A DNA stretch of 64,000 nt. Source: Bog-756 sp963704615 (GTDB taxonomy: Bacteria; Actinomycetota; Acidimicrobiia; Acidimicrobiales; RAAP-2). The notes beneath the pieces were generated by a model that saw only the letters and a list, made by a program, of their open reading frames with translations, was not told where the DNA came from and did no database searches. The position numbers and the translations under genes are program-made. Position 1 is the stretch's first letter. The number at the start of each line of letters is the position of its first letter. Below are positions 34,654 to 45,383 of the stretch, in pieces. The stretch is from assembly GCA_963704615.1 (NCBI GenBank), contig OY969923.1, positions 1,426,001 to 1,490,000 of the forward strand. The letters are read 5' to 3'.

Positions 34654-35907
34654 TCAGTGGCCGGCGCGGTCGGGGAGCTCGTCCTTCACCAGCCGCCCAC
34701 CCTTGACGATGGCCAGCAGGTTGTCCCGGTCCCGGAGAACACCGATGTCCTCGAGTGGGTTGCCGTCGACCACCAGAAGATCGGCGAGCTTGCCGGCGGC
34801 CAGTGTCCCGAGCTCGTGTTCCCGACCCATCAGATCGGCCCCATGCTTGGTCGCCCACCGGATCACGTCTTGGGACGGAATACCGATCTCGTCGGTGTAA
34901 TAGACCAGCTCGTCGGCGTAGCAACCGTGGGGGAGGAAAATCGCGCCGTAGTCATCGCCGAGCACGAGGCGCATGCCGGCCTCGTTCGCCTTGGGGAGCA
35001 CTTCGGCCATGGCCTCGATGTCAGCCCTCATCGAGTCGGTGAATCCGAGCCCGGATCCGCCCATCGACCCGAGGAATCGTGAGGGGAACAGCATCGAGGG
35101 CACCACCGGTGTGCCGGCCTCGACGATGCGCTCGATGCACTCCTCGTCCATGCCGTCGCCGTGGTCGATGACGTCGATGTCCAGGTCGAGCGCCATCAGG
35201 ATCGCTTCCCGGTTGGCGATGTGCCCGCGTACCTTGGCCCCCCGGAGATGGGCGGCCTCGATGCCGGCACCCAATTCCTCGCGGGTCATCTCGATCTGCT
35301 CTTTGGGACCGATCGTCCCATGCCCGCCGGTGATGAACATCTTGATGAACTCGGCGCCTTCTTTGATCTCGGCCCGCACCGAGCGGCGGAACTCGTCAGG
35401 ACCGTCGCTGGGCCGGATGGCCCCCAGGGCACCGACCTCCCAGTGGGCCGGGAAACTCCGGTCGCCGGCGTGGCCGGTGGTGCTGACGTCGCGGCTGCAG
35501 GGCACCAGGCGTGGGCCGGGGATGAGTCCCCGGTCGATGGCCACCTTCATCGAGGCGTCGATGGCGAACGGTGCTCCGGCGGAGACGGCACTGGTGAATC
35601 CGCTCTCGATCAGGAGACCGAGGCTGTTGACGGCGCGCACCGCCTGGAGTGCCATCGGCTCTTCGAGGCCGAAGGGTGCTGGCGTGGAGCCCAGTTCGTG
35701 ATACGTGGCGTGGAAGTGGCAATTGATCATCCCGGGCATGACCGTGCGGCCATCCAGGTCGACCACCCGGTCATCGGGCCTGATCTCCAGCACCGGGTCA
35801 GCGCCTACCGCGGTGATCCGGTCGTCCTCCACCACCACGTGGGCACCAGCCACCGCCGGGTGGTTCCCGTCCACCACGGTGGCCTGGGTGAGGACCAGTC
35901 GGGTCAT
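34654..35907 (-). CDS. amidohydrolase (imidazolonepropionase-like)
   Basis: Predicted 417-residue metal-dependent hydrolase of the amidohydrolase superfamily. It has M-P-G-M-I-N-C-H-F-H-A-T (the HxH metal motif), I-T-G-G-H-G-T at the next strand, G-H-I-A-N, D-V-I-D-H-G-D and G-D-D-Y-G for the later metal or catalytic residues, and the closing beta-sandwich with A-D-L-L-V-V-D-G-N-P. This fits prolidase/imidazolonepropionase-like enzymes. It lies 25 bases after the dehydrogenase gene and probably shares its transcript. Confidence 0.87.
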   Translation of the reverse strand: MTRLVLTQATVVDGNHPAVAGAHVVVEDDRITAVGADPVLEIRPDDRVVDLDGRTVMPGMINCHFHATYHELGSTPAPFGLEEPMALQAVRAVNSLGLLIESGFTSAVSAGAPFAIDASMKVAIDRGLIPGPRLVPCSRDVSTTGHAGDRSFPAHWEVGALGAIRPSDGPDEFRRSVRAEIKEGAEFIKMFITGGHGTIGPKEQIEMTREELGAGIEAAHLRGAKVRGHIANREAILMALDLDIDVIDHGDGMDEECIERIVEAGTPVVPSMLFPSRFLGSMGGSGLGFTDSMRADIEAMAEVLPKANEAGMRLVLGDDYGAIFLPHGCYADELVYYTDEIGIPSQDVIRWATKHGADLMGREHELGTLAAGKLADLLVVDGNPLEDIGVLRDRDNLLAIVKGGRLVKDELPDRAGH

Positions 35908-35932
35908 GGCCGATCTGCCGGGCTGCCGTCGA

Positions 35933-36865
35933 TCACGGGTGGAGGACCACCTTCACGGCGCCGCTGCTGTGATCCCCGGCCAGTCGGAAAGCCTCGGTGG
36001 CGTCGTCGAGCGGGAAATGATGGGTGATCATGGCTTCGGGAAGGTCGGGCGTCGCCCCGAGAACGGCCAGGGCGCCCTCGAACTCAACAGCTCCGTGATG
36101 GTGGCCGTAGGTGAAAGACGGGACCAATGTGACCTCTTTGACCTGGAAGGCCATGCCCAGGGCGATCGGCTCCCAAAAGGTGGAGATGACCCCTACCGTA
36201 CCGCCCGGGCGCACCCGCTCGATGGCCTCGTCGACGGCGCTCTGCGAGCCGGCGGCCTCGAGCACGGTGTCGTAGTCCCTCCCGATCGACAGTCCGGCGC
36301 CGAGACGCTCGCCCGCCTCCTTCCGTGGGGCCCGTTTGGCCAGCAGGTCCACCTCGGCGCCGAGCGAGCGCGCCGCGGCGATGGTGCAGAGACCGATCGG
36401 ACCGCCACCGACGACCAAGACACGCGACCCGGCCTCCACTCCGGCGCGGTGAGCCCCGTGGAGGGCAACGGCGATGGGCTCCACCAGGCAGGCGGACTCG
36501 AGGGGGATGGCCGGAGGGATGACCGTGGCGCACACCGGGTCCACCCACACCTCGTCGGCCAGGCCGCCATCGAGGCTGATCCCGTACATGGCTCCGAGCG
36601 CCGACGGACAGTGCTGCTCGTTTCCGGAGAGGCAGCGCTCGCAGGTGCCACAGGTCACCCTCGGGAGAACGGTCACCGGGGTCCCGTCGTCGAGCCGCCC
36701 GCAGAACTCGTGGCCGAGCGTCACCGGCGAGGGCCCGTACGACACCAGGTGAAGATCCGACCCGCAGATCCCCGAGCTCGCCACCGTCACCCGCACGCCA
36801 CCGTCGGGCACCGGATCGGTGTCGACGACCCGGACACCGTCCTCGGTGGTCCTGACGGCGCGCAT
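35933..36865 (-). CDS. zinc-dependent alcohol dehydrogenase (MDR family)
   Basis: Predicted 310-residue medium-chain dehydrogenase. Catalytic zinc ligands are in S-S-G-I-C-G-S-D and T-L-G-H-E-F; the structural-zinc loop is T-C-G-T-C-E-R-C-L-S-G-N-E-Q-H-C; the nucleotide-binding loop is V-V-G-G-G-P-I-G. Slightly shorter than the usual 340-350 residues. Operon with the downstream amidohydrolase; the upstream monooxygenase-like gene ends five bases away, so all three are probably one catabolic unit. Confidence 0.88.
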   Translation of the reverse strand: MRAVRTTEDGVRVVDTDPVPDGGVRVTVASSGICGSDLHLVSYGPSPVTLGHEFCGRLDDGTPVTVLPRVTCGTCERCLSGNEQHCPSALGAMYGISLDGGLADEVWVDPVCATVIPPAIPLESACLVEPIAVALHGAHRAGVEAGSRVLVVGGGPIGLCTIAAARSLGAEVDLLAKRAPRKEAGERLGAGLSIGRDYDTVLEAAGSQSAVDEAIERVRPGGTVGVISTFWEPIALGMAFQVKEVTLVPSFTYGHHHGAVEFEGALAVLGATPDLPEAMITHHFPLDDATEAFRLAGDHSSGAVKVVLHP

Positions 36866-36869
36866 CGGC

Positions 36870-37232
36870 CTAGGAACCCATGGCGGAGGTGCGAGCCCCG
36901 ATGGTCAAGACTGTGGCGTCGGCACCCACGATCCGGGACACGTGGTCGACCATGAAGTCGTGTTCGTAGGGTTGCGCTTGGTGGGCGTCAAAAGCTTCCT
37001 CGGACTCCCAGCACTCGAAGAAGTGGAAACGGCATGGCTGTTCGAGGTCCTCGGCCCACCAGTAATCGACACACCCGGGGTCCTGGCGGCTGCGCTCGCT
37101 CACCGCCTTGAGCGCCTCCACGGTGAGATCCCGCCCTTCGGGGGGAAGTCCAAGTAGCCAACCAGCGCGTGCATAGCTTTCCGATCCATCGATGGGGAGG
37201 GCTCGTTCCCGCTGTACCCGGGCTGTCGCCAT
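36870..37232 (-). CDS. putative antibiotic-biosynthesis-monooxygenase-fold (ABM) protein
   Basis: Predicted 120-residue small dimeric alpha/beta-barrel protein. D-P-G-C-V-D-Y-W, F-H-F-F-E-C-W-E-S-E-E-A-F-D-A-H and a C-terminal strand match quinol monooxygenase/YgiN-type ABM domains. ATG 37232 is used because the domain starts shortly after; the open frame to 37550 overlaps the divergent Ohr gene. It is the first gene of a minus-strand group with the dehydrogenase and amidohydrolase. Confidence 0.75.
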   Translation of the reverse strand: MATARVQRERALPIDGSESYARAGWLLGLPPEGRDLTVEALKAVSERSRQDPGCVDYWWAEDLEQPCRFHFFECWESEEAFDAHQAQPYEHDFMVDHVSRIVGADATVLTIGARTSAMGS

Positions 37233-37404
37233 CCGCTCTCGGCGGCGAAATCTAACATCCGGGAGGTCGGAGAGCATCCGCCGTCGGTGCCGGCCTGCCC
37301 CGATGGCAGTCGTAACCGCCCGGGCGGGAAGAACGTCGAGGAGACCGCGGTTGAGAGATGGTGGCGCCGGCAATTCGGCGGTCGGGGAGAGATGGGAGTG
37401 GGCC

Positions 37405-37833
37405 ATGGTGACACCGCTGGTGAAGCCGCTGTATAGGGCGAGCGCAACCGCTGTTGGCGGCCGCGATGGCCACGCCCGCAGCCGCGATGGGATTCTGGAC
37501 CTCGATCTGCGGCCCCCCGTCGAGATGGGTGGCCCGGGTGGCGCCACCAATCCCGAGGAGCTGTTCGCTGTCGGCTATGCCGCGTGCTTCCAGAGCGCGC
37601 TCGGGGTCGTGGCCCGACGACAGAAGGTGAGCGTCGACGGATCGACGGTGGAGGCCGATGTGACCATCGGCACTATCGAGGGCGGTGGCTTCGGATTGGC
37701 GGTCGCCCTCAAGGTCCACATCCCCGACGTCGACGAGGCCTCGACCCGGACCCTCATCGAGGCTGCACATGCTGTTTGCCCCTACAGCAACGCCACTCGC
37801 GGGAACATCGAGGTCACGCTCGAAGCAGTCTGA
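37405..37833 (+). CDS. ohr: organic hydroperoxide resistance protein (Ohr/OsmC family)
   Basis: Predicted 142-residue thiol peroxidase. The two redox Cys are in G-Y-A-A-C-F-Q-S-A-L and H-A-V-C-P-Y-S-N-A-T-R-G-N, exactly the Ohr pattern. It would reduce organic hydroperoxides in the cytosol with lipoylated-protein or thiol help. ATG 37405 fits the family N-terminus. No MarR-type OhrR gene is next to it. Divergent from the monooxygenase-like gene. Confidence 0.92.
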   Translation: MVTPLVKPLYRASATAVGGRDGHARSRDGILDLDLRPPVEMGGPGGATNPEELFAVGYAACFQSALGVVARRQKVSVDGSTVEADVTIGTIEGGGFGLAVALKVHIPDVDEASTRTLIEAAHAVCPYSNATRGNIEVTLEAV

Positions 37834-37851
37834 AGGTGGGCCGGTCCGCCC

Positions 37852-38043
37852 TCATCGCCGGCGCCCGCCCATCAGGCCGGAGGAGCGGAGCAACTGGTTG
37901 GTGATGCCGTTGGTGGTCCGGTACACCTTGCCGCGAGCGACCCGCTTGGCGTAGGAACCCGGTCCCCGGGACGCCGCCTCGAGGTTCCCCATGTCCCGAG
38001 CGGCCCGGTAGAGCTGGGACCTGAGTGAGCTTCGACCGGCCAT
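37852..38043 (-). CDS. small conserved actinobacterial hypothetical protein
   Basis: Predicted 63-residue very basic protein (Arg-rich, ends G-G-R-R-R). It resembles a family of short actinobacterial proteins with L-Y-x-A-A-R-D-M-G-N-L-E-A-A and G-K-V-Y-R. The function is unknown; nucleic-acid or membrane association is possible from charge alone. ATG 38043 has a GGAGGACA about ten bases upstream on its strand, which supports it. Confidence 0.65.
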   Translation of the reverse strand: MAGRSSLRSQLYRAARDMGNLEAASRGPGSYAKRVARGKVYRTTNGITNQLLRSSGLMGGRRR

Positions 38044-38158
38044 CGGATGTCCTCCTGTGTTGTCTCGGCCCGCAGTCCGGGGTGCACCTCGACGATTGTC
38101 TGGGGTGCAGCGATCACCGCACTCTCAATGTACGTCGTAGGTGAGGATCGCTCGTCGC

Positions 38159-38503
38159 TCATGCCCAGCCCAGCTCGCCGAGCCGGCGGTCATCGATGCC
38201 GAAATGGTGACCCACCTCGTGGATGACGGTCTTACGGACCAGCTGCACCACTTCTTCTGTGGTGTGACACGCATGACAGATGGTGGCCATGTAGATGGTG
38301 ATCCGATCGGGCACCGACGCCGAGTAGTGGTTGCCCCGCTGGGTGAGGGGAACGCCCTGGTACAACCCGAACAGCCCCCCGGGAGGGCTGGCATCGTCGA
38401 CCACCACCGCCACGTTGTCCATCATGGCGCCCAGTGGGGCAGGGATCCCGTCGAGGGCGGTTCCCACCAGCTCCTCGAATTGCTCGACCGGCATGGTGAC
38501 CAT
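38159..38503 (-). CDS. minimal zincin-like metallopeptidase family protein
   Basis: Predicted 114-residue protein of the small zinc-metallopeptidase-like family (PF06262/DUF1025). V-I-H-E-V-G-H-H-F-G-I-D-D contains the H-E-x-x-H helix plus third ligand Asp region typical of this family. The N-terminus M-V-T-M-P-V-E-Q-F-E-E-L-V fits ATG 38503; ATG 38515 is an in-frame alternative. A protease role is assumed from the motif but rarely shown for this family. Confidence 0.85.
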   Translation of the reverse strand: MVTMPVEQFEELVGTALDGIPAPLGAMMDNVAVVVDDASPPGGLFGLYQGVPLTQRGNHYSASVPDRITIYMATICHACHTTEEVVQLVRKTVIHEVGHHFGIDDRRLGELGWA

Positions 38504-38611
38504 GCCGGAGATCATGCCAAGGACTGGGTCCCCGGGCGCCGCGGGGTCGCTTGTTCCCACGAGAGGGCGGCCCGCACGAGAGCGCCCGACTGCCGACAGT
38601 ACATTCACGAG

Positions 38612-39526
38612 GTGCGCATCGTGTCCCTGCTGCCCTCGGCTACCGAGATCCTCTTCGCCGTCGGGGCGGGCGATGACGTGGTGGGCGTGACCTTCGAATG
38701 CGACCACCCCGCCGAGGCGAGATCGAGGCGGATCGTGTCCACGACCGCTCTCCCCGGGGGTCTGACCCCGGCGGAGATCGACGCGCTGGTGCGCGCCCGT
38801 CTGGCCGCCGGCGAGGACCTCTATCGGCTGGACGAAGGTGCATTGCGATCCCTCGACCCGGATCTGGTGGTGACCCAGGACCTGTGCGCAGTCTGCGCGG
38901 TCGATATCAAAGAGGTCGACGCTGCCCTCACGCATTTGGGTTGCCAGGCACAGGTCCTCACCCTGGACCCGATGACCTTGGACGAGGTGGTGGAGTCCGT
39001 GGTCGAGGTGGGGAAGGCCGCCGGACACACCGCCGCTGCGGCCAACCTGACCGACCGGCTGCGCATCCGCCTCGATGCGGTGGCGAGGAGCGTGTCGGGT
39101 CGGCCACGACCCCGGGTGGCCATGCTCGAATGGACGGATCCCCCCTTCTCGTCCGGTCACTGGGTCCCCGATATGGTCGACGTCGCCGGCGGTCTGTCCG
39201 TGCTCGGTGCGCCGGGATCGAGATCGGAAGTTGTCAGCTGGGAGGATGTTGCTTCGGCCGCTGCCGACGTGGTGGTGGTGGCGCCGTGCGGTTTTCGGCT
39301 GGCCGAAGCGAGGGCGCTGGCCGAGGAGATCGTCGAGGCCGGCCGCCTACCGGCGGGCATCCCGGTGTGGGCCGTCGACGCCGATGCCGCATTCGTGCGC
39401 CCTGGTCCTCGTCTGGTCGACGGGGTCGAGGCCCTGGCCGCCATCCTCCATCCGGGATCGGTGCCCCTCAACGGGGACATCGCGTTTCGGATCGCAGGGG
39501 ACAGCCGGCGGTCTGGCTCCGGCTGA
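38612..39526 (+). CDS. BtuF-like substrate-binding domain protein (cobalamin/Fe-type)
   Basis: Predicted 304-residue type III periplasmic-binding-fold protein: V-S-L-L-P-S-A-T-E-I-L-F-A at the N-terminus and D-L-V-V-T-Q-D-L-C at the first lobe, as in BtuF/FepB-type binding proteins. No signal peptide is present: GTG 38612 starts right at the first strand. So it is probably cytosolic, like the stand-alone BtuF-like proteins of many actinobacteria, and no ABC transporter genes are adjacent. Confidence 0.82.
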   Translation: MRIVSLLPSATEILFAVGAGDDVVGVTFECDHPAEARSRRIVSTTALPGGLTPAEIDALVRARLAAGEDLYRLDEGALRSLDPDLVVTQDLCAVCAVDIKEVDAALTHLGCQAQVLTLDPMTLDEVVESVVEVGKAAGHTAAAANLTDRLRIRLDAVARSVSGRPRPRVAMLEWTDPPFSSGHWVPDMVDVAGGLSVLGAPGSRSEVVSWEDVASAAADVVVVAPCGFRLAEARALAEEIVEAGRLPAGIPVWAVDADAAFVRPGPRLVDGVEALAAILHPGSVPLNGDIAFRIAGDSRRSGSG

Positions 39527-39595
39527 GGGGGCCTTGCCGCCGTCCGGGGCGGCCGGCAGGCGGGCGACCAGCCCGGCACGGTGTTCCCGGTCCCG

Positions 39596-40333
39596 TTACT
39601 GGTCAAGGGTGAAGGCCACGAGATGGAGCGCGCCGCCAAAGGATGATCGACCGGACTCATCGAGCGTCTGCAGGCCGCCAGCGATCTCCTCGTCGGTGAG
39701 GGTGATCAGGAGGGTGTCGGCGTGGCGCATCGTCCTGATCCAATCTCGGACATCGGACAGTGATCGGGCGGTCTGGGTCACCTCGCTGACCCTGGTCAGG
39801 GTGAATCCAGCCTCCGCCAACAGATCGGCAACCTCACTCACTGACGGAAACCTGGCGGCCGCTCGCTCGGCACCAGGCAGGTGGGACAGCCAGTCGATCC
39901 TGCTTGTCCCAGCAAAGAACCCTCGGAGCAGCACCCGACCGCGGGGCACGACGACCCGGGCGAGCTCGCGGGCGCAGGCCTGCTGATCGTCGACGTGGTG
40001 GATGACGGTGGACAGCCAGGCAAGATCGACGGAGTTCGTCATCAGTGGGATGGCCTCGGCTCGCCCACCGACCATGCGGACCTCATCGGGAAGCCCCTGC
40101 CTCATGGCTTCCTCGAGCATGGCGACGGATGAGTCAACGCCGATGACAACGGACGCTCCCCATTTGGGCCACTCCCGAGCGAAGATGCCGGTGCCTGCGC
40201 CCAGGTCGAGCACGCGGAACTCGCCGGAGCCGGGAACATCGATCCGGCTCAACCAGTCGTCGACCTGGCTCACCGCGCTCCGTCCGGCCTCATAGGTGGA
40301 AGCGACGTCGTCGTAGTTGACCTTGTCTGTCAC
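39596..40333 (-). CDS. class I SAM-dependent methyltransferase
   Basis: Predicted 245-residue methyltransferase. Motif I is V-L-D-L-G-A-G-T-G-I-F-A, followed by V-I-G-V-D-S-S and A-E-A-I-P-L; I-H-H-V-D-D is the post-II segment. It is of the UbiE/Methyltransf_11 type; the substrate is unknown. GTG 40333 (VTDKVNYDDVA) fits the usual N-terminus; ATG 40372 is an alternative. It converges with the BtuF-like gene. Confidence 0.83.
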   Translation of the reverse strand: MTDKVNYDDVASTYEAGRSAVSQVDDWLSRIDVPGSGEFRVLDLGAGTGIFAREWPKWGASVVIGVDSSVAMLEEAMRQGLPDEVRMVGGRAEAIPLMTNSVDLAWLSTVIHHVDDQQACARELARVVVPRGRVLLRGFFAGTSRIDWLSHLPGAERAAARFPSVSEVADLLAEAGFTLTRVSEVTQTARSLSDVRDWIRTMRHADTLLITLTDEEIAGGLQTLDESGRSSFGGALHLVAFTLDQ

Positions 40334-40406
40334 TCTCGTCGGTGGGCGTCGACGACGGAGGATCGCACGCATCGAAGGAACGGCGACGCCGGTGTGCAGA
40401 CCTTCG

Positions 40407-40607
40407 TTACTCGAAGGCCTCGATATCCTCGGGTTCGGGCACGATCTCACCCTGTGCGTCGCGGATGGGGTCGAGCAGTTTGAGCGATGGGTTGTCGAGA
40501 TCGGGATCGTTCGGGTCCAGACCTTGCTCGGCGCAGAAGCGCAACAGGCGGCGCTCCTGTGCCAATCGCCACTTGTGCCCGCCAACCTCGATCGAATCTT
40601 CCGTCAT
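40407..40607 (-). CDS. small acidic hypothetical protein
   Basis: Predicted 66-residue acidic protein (D/E-rich C-terminal half, L-D-P-N-D-P-D-L-D-N-P). No family recognised. Its acidic composition and strict codon bias suggest a real gene, upstream of the methyltransferase on the same strand. ATG 40607. Confidence 0.5.
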   Translation of the reverse strand: MTEDSIEVGGHKWRLAQERRLLRFCAEQGLDPNDPDLDNPSLKLLDPIRDAQGEIVPEPEDIEAFE

Positions 40608-41350
40608 GTGGACCTCTTGGCCTTCCGACCCTCACGTTCGTCAGGTCTCTGAAAATGTGGCAGCTTCCGCGACCAACCGATGCGCCTGGCGATGCTACTT
40701 CTCCCCGGCATCGGCTTGTCCGTCACGTGCCCGTCGCCTCGGCAACGGCCGCCGAATATCGGCAGGAGACTCCCGTGGGGACATCATTGACGGGGACGGA
40801 ACACGCCATCAACGGCCCTATGCTGGAGAGTCTGCGCTGCTTCGTTGATGGCGTTTTGTGCCGGATGCGACGAGGCATCCTGAAGAAGGTACGGAGAAGT
40901 TCATGCAGGCGCTCCGCGCTTGACCCCTGACGGAAACCAGGGGTCAAGCGCACATTGATCGACTGGTCCTCGCAAGGAGCATCCGCGAGAGCCACCTGAC
41001 CACTATCTGGCGGACTAAGGGTGCGCCTCCCTCACGTCCGCCTTGTTGCGGGGTAGATGCAAGTGCAATGTTTAACATCTATCCGTGGGTCGCGGCCAGT
41101 ATCGCAGCGAGCTCCTCGCCGCCGGTCGATGGTAAGTGAACGATCAGTAATCGGGACGCGACTGCTGGCTCGGGACGCCTTTGGCGCTGCCGGCGCCACC
41201 CCGTTTGAGATGAGATCCCCTGGCCTTCCTGCCTTTGCACACTCCCCGAGCGAGCGAAAGCGGGCGCTGGTACGGTGACGCGTGCCGGGGAGGGTAGGGC
41301 CCGGGGGGATGCGCAAATAGCGCAACAAGACAAGAGAAAAGGGGACTGGC
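40608..41350. other. 743-bp region without a convincing gene
   Basis: Several short overlapping frames exist but none has consistent third-position bias. It contains a perfect 14-base-pair hairpin (40916-40951) and a locally AT-richer part around 41045-41090 that includes tagatg and catcta as a spaced inverted repeat (16 bases apart). The latter may belong to the promoter of the secreted protein at 41351. Confidence 0.5.
40916..40951. terminator. perfect 14-bp hairpin
   Basis: gcgcttgacccctg (40916-40929) pairs exactly with 40938-40951 across an eight-base loop. No T-run follows on either strand, and no gene ends just before it, so terminator is only one possible reading. Confidence 0.45.
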
Positions 41351-41995
41351 ATGCGAAGAAAACTGATCATGGCCGCCATGGCGGTGTTGCTCCCGTTTGG
41401 ATTCTTGGCAACGGTCGGTAGCGGCGTTGCGGCTGCCAAGGGATCGACAACATTCGACGGCAACATCAGCTGCAATCTCCAGGGGACGGTCAAGATCAGC
41501 CCGGCGATCAATTTGACGACTCCCGTCACCAAGCCGATCAAAATCACGGCGAAGCTGACGAACAACGATTGCGTCGGGCTTGATGGCACGTCGACCACCC
41601 AGAACGGGGAGACGCTCATTTCGAGCACGGAGAGTCTGACCTATTCTGTTCCGCCGTCTAGCCCCCCGGTGCCGGGCTGCGATGCTCTCACAGGATCCGG
41701 TCCTCCCACTCCGGTTCCTTCCAGCACGGTGAAGTGGAAGGGTACGAGCAAGATCACCTCGACGGTTCTGGGTGCCTCCAGCGCGACCATCACGGTCGGG
41801 TCGCCGAATTCGACCATTGCGATAACCGGAAACGTGACCTCCGGGTGGAGCACGCCGCCGACGGCGACCTACTCGATCACCCTCGGCATCAACACAGCGG
41901 CGGTCGCGGCCGCCTGCGAAAGCAAGAAGGGCCTCAGCAAGTTCACCGCCAACGACCTCAGTGGTGACAACCTCGAGATCGGACCGGCTTTCTGA
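41351..41995 (+). CDS. small secreted protein, paralogue of 54089 gene
   Basis: Predicted 214-residue exported protein with a clean signal peptide (Arg/Lys start, hydrophobic core, cleavage after G-V-A-A-A). The mature part is Thr/Ser-rich with a few Cys (N-I-S-C-N-L-Q-G-T-V) and predicted beta structure. The same layout (G-x4-C, then S-P-P/S-P-A-I, Cys after about 30 residues) recurs in the gene at 54089, so the two look paralogous. Function unknown; a cell-wall or matrix protein is possible. ATG 41351 has AAGGGGAC eight bases upstream. Confidence 0.75.
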   Translation: MRRKLIMAAMAVLLPFGFLATVGSGVAAAKGSTTFDGNISCNLQGTVKISPAINLTTPVTKPIKITAKLTNNDCVGLDGTSTTQNGETLISSTESLTYSVPPSSPPVPGCDALTGSGPPTPVPSSTVKWKGTSKITSTVLGASSATITVGSPNSTIAITGNVTSGWSTPPTATYSITLGINTAAVAAACESKKGLSKFTANDLSGDNLEIGPAF

Positions 41996-42021
41996 CCCAT
42001 TAGAAGTGCGACAGTGACGCG

Positions 42022-42051
42022 TCGGGGGCGGGGCTTCGGCTCCGCCCCCGA
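42022..42051 (+). terminator. strong UUCG hairpin after the secreted-protein gene
   Basis: tcgggggcgg pairs with ccgcccccga; the inner g-gc-ttcg-gc-t closes a UUCG tetraloop, giving about 13 pairs (one G-T). It lies 27 bases after the stop at 41995. No T-run, as is common in high-GC actinobacteria. Confidence 0.65.
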
Positions 42052-42183
42052 GCGCGCCCCGGCGGGTGAGGCGTTCGGGTGCCGGCCACTGGAGACCGAT
42101 ATCACCCCGGGAGAACGACCTCTGCAATTGAGAATGACGTGGGAGATAGGGCCGACGACGCCGAGAACGAGGAGGACGCCCCA

Positions 42184-43347
42184 ATGTCGGAGGGCAAGTC
42201 ACAGACCATGACACGAAGTCCACGGCTGCGCCGGGTGGCCCTCGGTTCGGTTATCGTCGTCCTTGCCGCATCGGTGGTGGTTGCCGTGTTTCGGGTCGGC
42301 TCGGCCGTGGTGGCCGCTCCGGGCAGCACTGTCTCCGCCTGCCCCTCACCGATGAGCCGGCCCGCCGGCTTCGATGTCCTTCGACCGGAGGGCTGTGCCG
42401 GCCGAACGGACAGGCTCGTGTCGGACCAGGTCGGATCTTCCAACACAACGGCACCATCGGACCCGGACCCGAACCTCTTGCAGATCGCCACATTGCGCTG
42501 GTATCAGGCCAACCAGGCCGGAATCAGTGTGCGGGTCGGCCGATTGCCCTGGGGCGTGGCCTTCGACGGATCCGACATCTGGGTGACGAACTCGGGAAGC
42601 GGCACCGTCACCAGATTGGCAGCGTCGACCGGCGGCGTCGTGGGGACATATCGGGTGGGCAAACACCCCGAGGGGATCGCCTTCGACGGTTCGAGCATCT
42701 GGGTCGTCGACAACGGAAGCGGCAAGGTCACCAAGCTCAAGGCATCGACAGGACGGGTCATGGGCACCTACCGAGTCGGGACATCCCCGGTGGACGTGGC
42801 GTTCGACGGTAGGGACATCTGGGTGACCAACCAAGGCAATGGGACAGTCACCCGCCTGGCAGCATCGACCGGCCACCTCGTGGGCACATACCACGTCGGC
42901 ACCGACCCGGAGAACCTGGCCTTTGACGGCTCCGCGTTGTGGATCACCAACCCGGGCTCCGACGACGTCATCAAGGTCGAGGCGTCCACCGGCACGGTGA
43001 TTGGAGCGTACGGGGTCGGGCGATCACCATTCGGCGTGGCGTTCGACGGCACGGACATCTGGGTCACCAATGCCGACGTCGGCAGCGACAGTGTCACCAG
43101 GCTGACAGCATCGACCGGGGCCGTGGTGGGCACCTACCCAGTTGGGACAAACCCCTTGGGCGTCGCCTTCGACGGGAACAGCATCTGGGTGGCCAACGGC
43201 GGCACCGACACTGTGACCAAGCTCGACGCGTCCTCAGGCAACCTCATCGGTACGTACACGCTCCCCGCCGGTGAACCGGTCAATCTCGCTTTCGACGGGA
43301 CGGACATCTGGGTGGCCGATGGAGCGGATCTCATCGCCAAGCTGTGA
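42184..43347 (+). CDS. exported YVTN-type beta-propeller protein
   Basis: Predicted 387-residue protein with an N-terminal signal anchor (V-A-L-G-S-V-I-V-V-L-A-A-S-V-V-V-A-V-F) and seven tandem repeats of about 42 residues built on V-A-F-D-G-x-D-I-W-V-T-N, G-T-V-T-R-L-x-A-S-T-G and V-V-G-T-Y-x-V-G. Seven repeats make one complete beta-propeller. Such proteins bind ligands or partners at the cell surface. ATG 42184 is used; ATG 42208 is an in-frame alternative. Confidence 0.82.
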   Translation: MSEGKSQTMTRSPRLRRVALGSVIVVLAASVVVAVFRVGSAVVAAPGSTVSACPSPMSRPAGFDVLRPEGCAGRTDRLVSDQVGSSNTTAPSDPDPNLLQIATLRWYQANQAGISVRVGRLPWGVAFDGSDIWVTNSGSGTVTRLAASTGGVVGTYRVGKHPEGIAFDGSSIWVVDNGSGKVTKLKASTGRVMGTYRVGTSPVDVAFDGRDIWVTNQGNGTVTRLAASTGHLVGTYHVGTDPENLAFDGSALWITNPGSDDVIKVEASTGTVIGAYGVGRSPFGVAFDGTDIWVTNADVGSDSVTRLTASTGAVVGTYPVGTNPLGVAFDGNSIWVANGGTDTVTKLDASSGNLIGTYTLPAGEPVNLAFDGTDIWVADGADLIAKL

Positions 43348-43516
43348 CGGGCGCCAGTGAGCACTCGCATGAGTCCTCGGGGCATTCGGGCCGCTGACGG
43401 CCTTCCCATCATTGGCCCTGGTCGTCGAGAGGTGGATGGACGGAGAAGGAAGGGCGATGGTCCCTGTGCTTTTCGTTGCGCCAGGCGGGGCGCCTAAAAA
43501 TCGACGTTGCTCCTCT

Positions 43517-45214
<1,698 letters not shown>

Positions 45215-45383
45215 AGCACTCCGGCCCCTCCGGCTATTCCGTCCACTGTAGTGAACACCGTCGCTGGGTACCTCGGGGCGCCAGGGCGCGCGTCGGCCTG
45301 GTTCAGCACCGTAGAGGAAGGGACACGACGACGTCGCAAGGGACGACAGATCATGAATTTGCCGTCTGTGTCGATGGGTTGGT

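Noticed and set aside
40723..40995. 90-residue minus-strand frame over the 14-bp hairpin
   Set aside because: Mixed composition, no family, covers an inverted repeat; not convincing enough to call.
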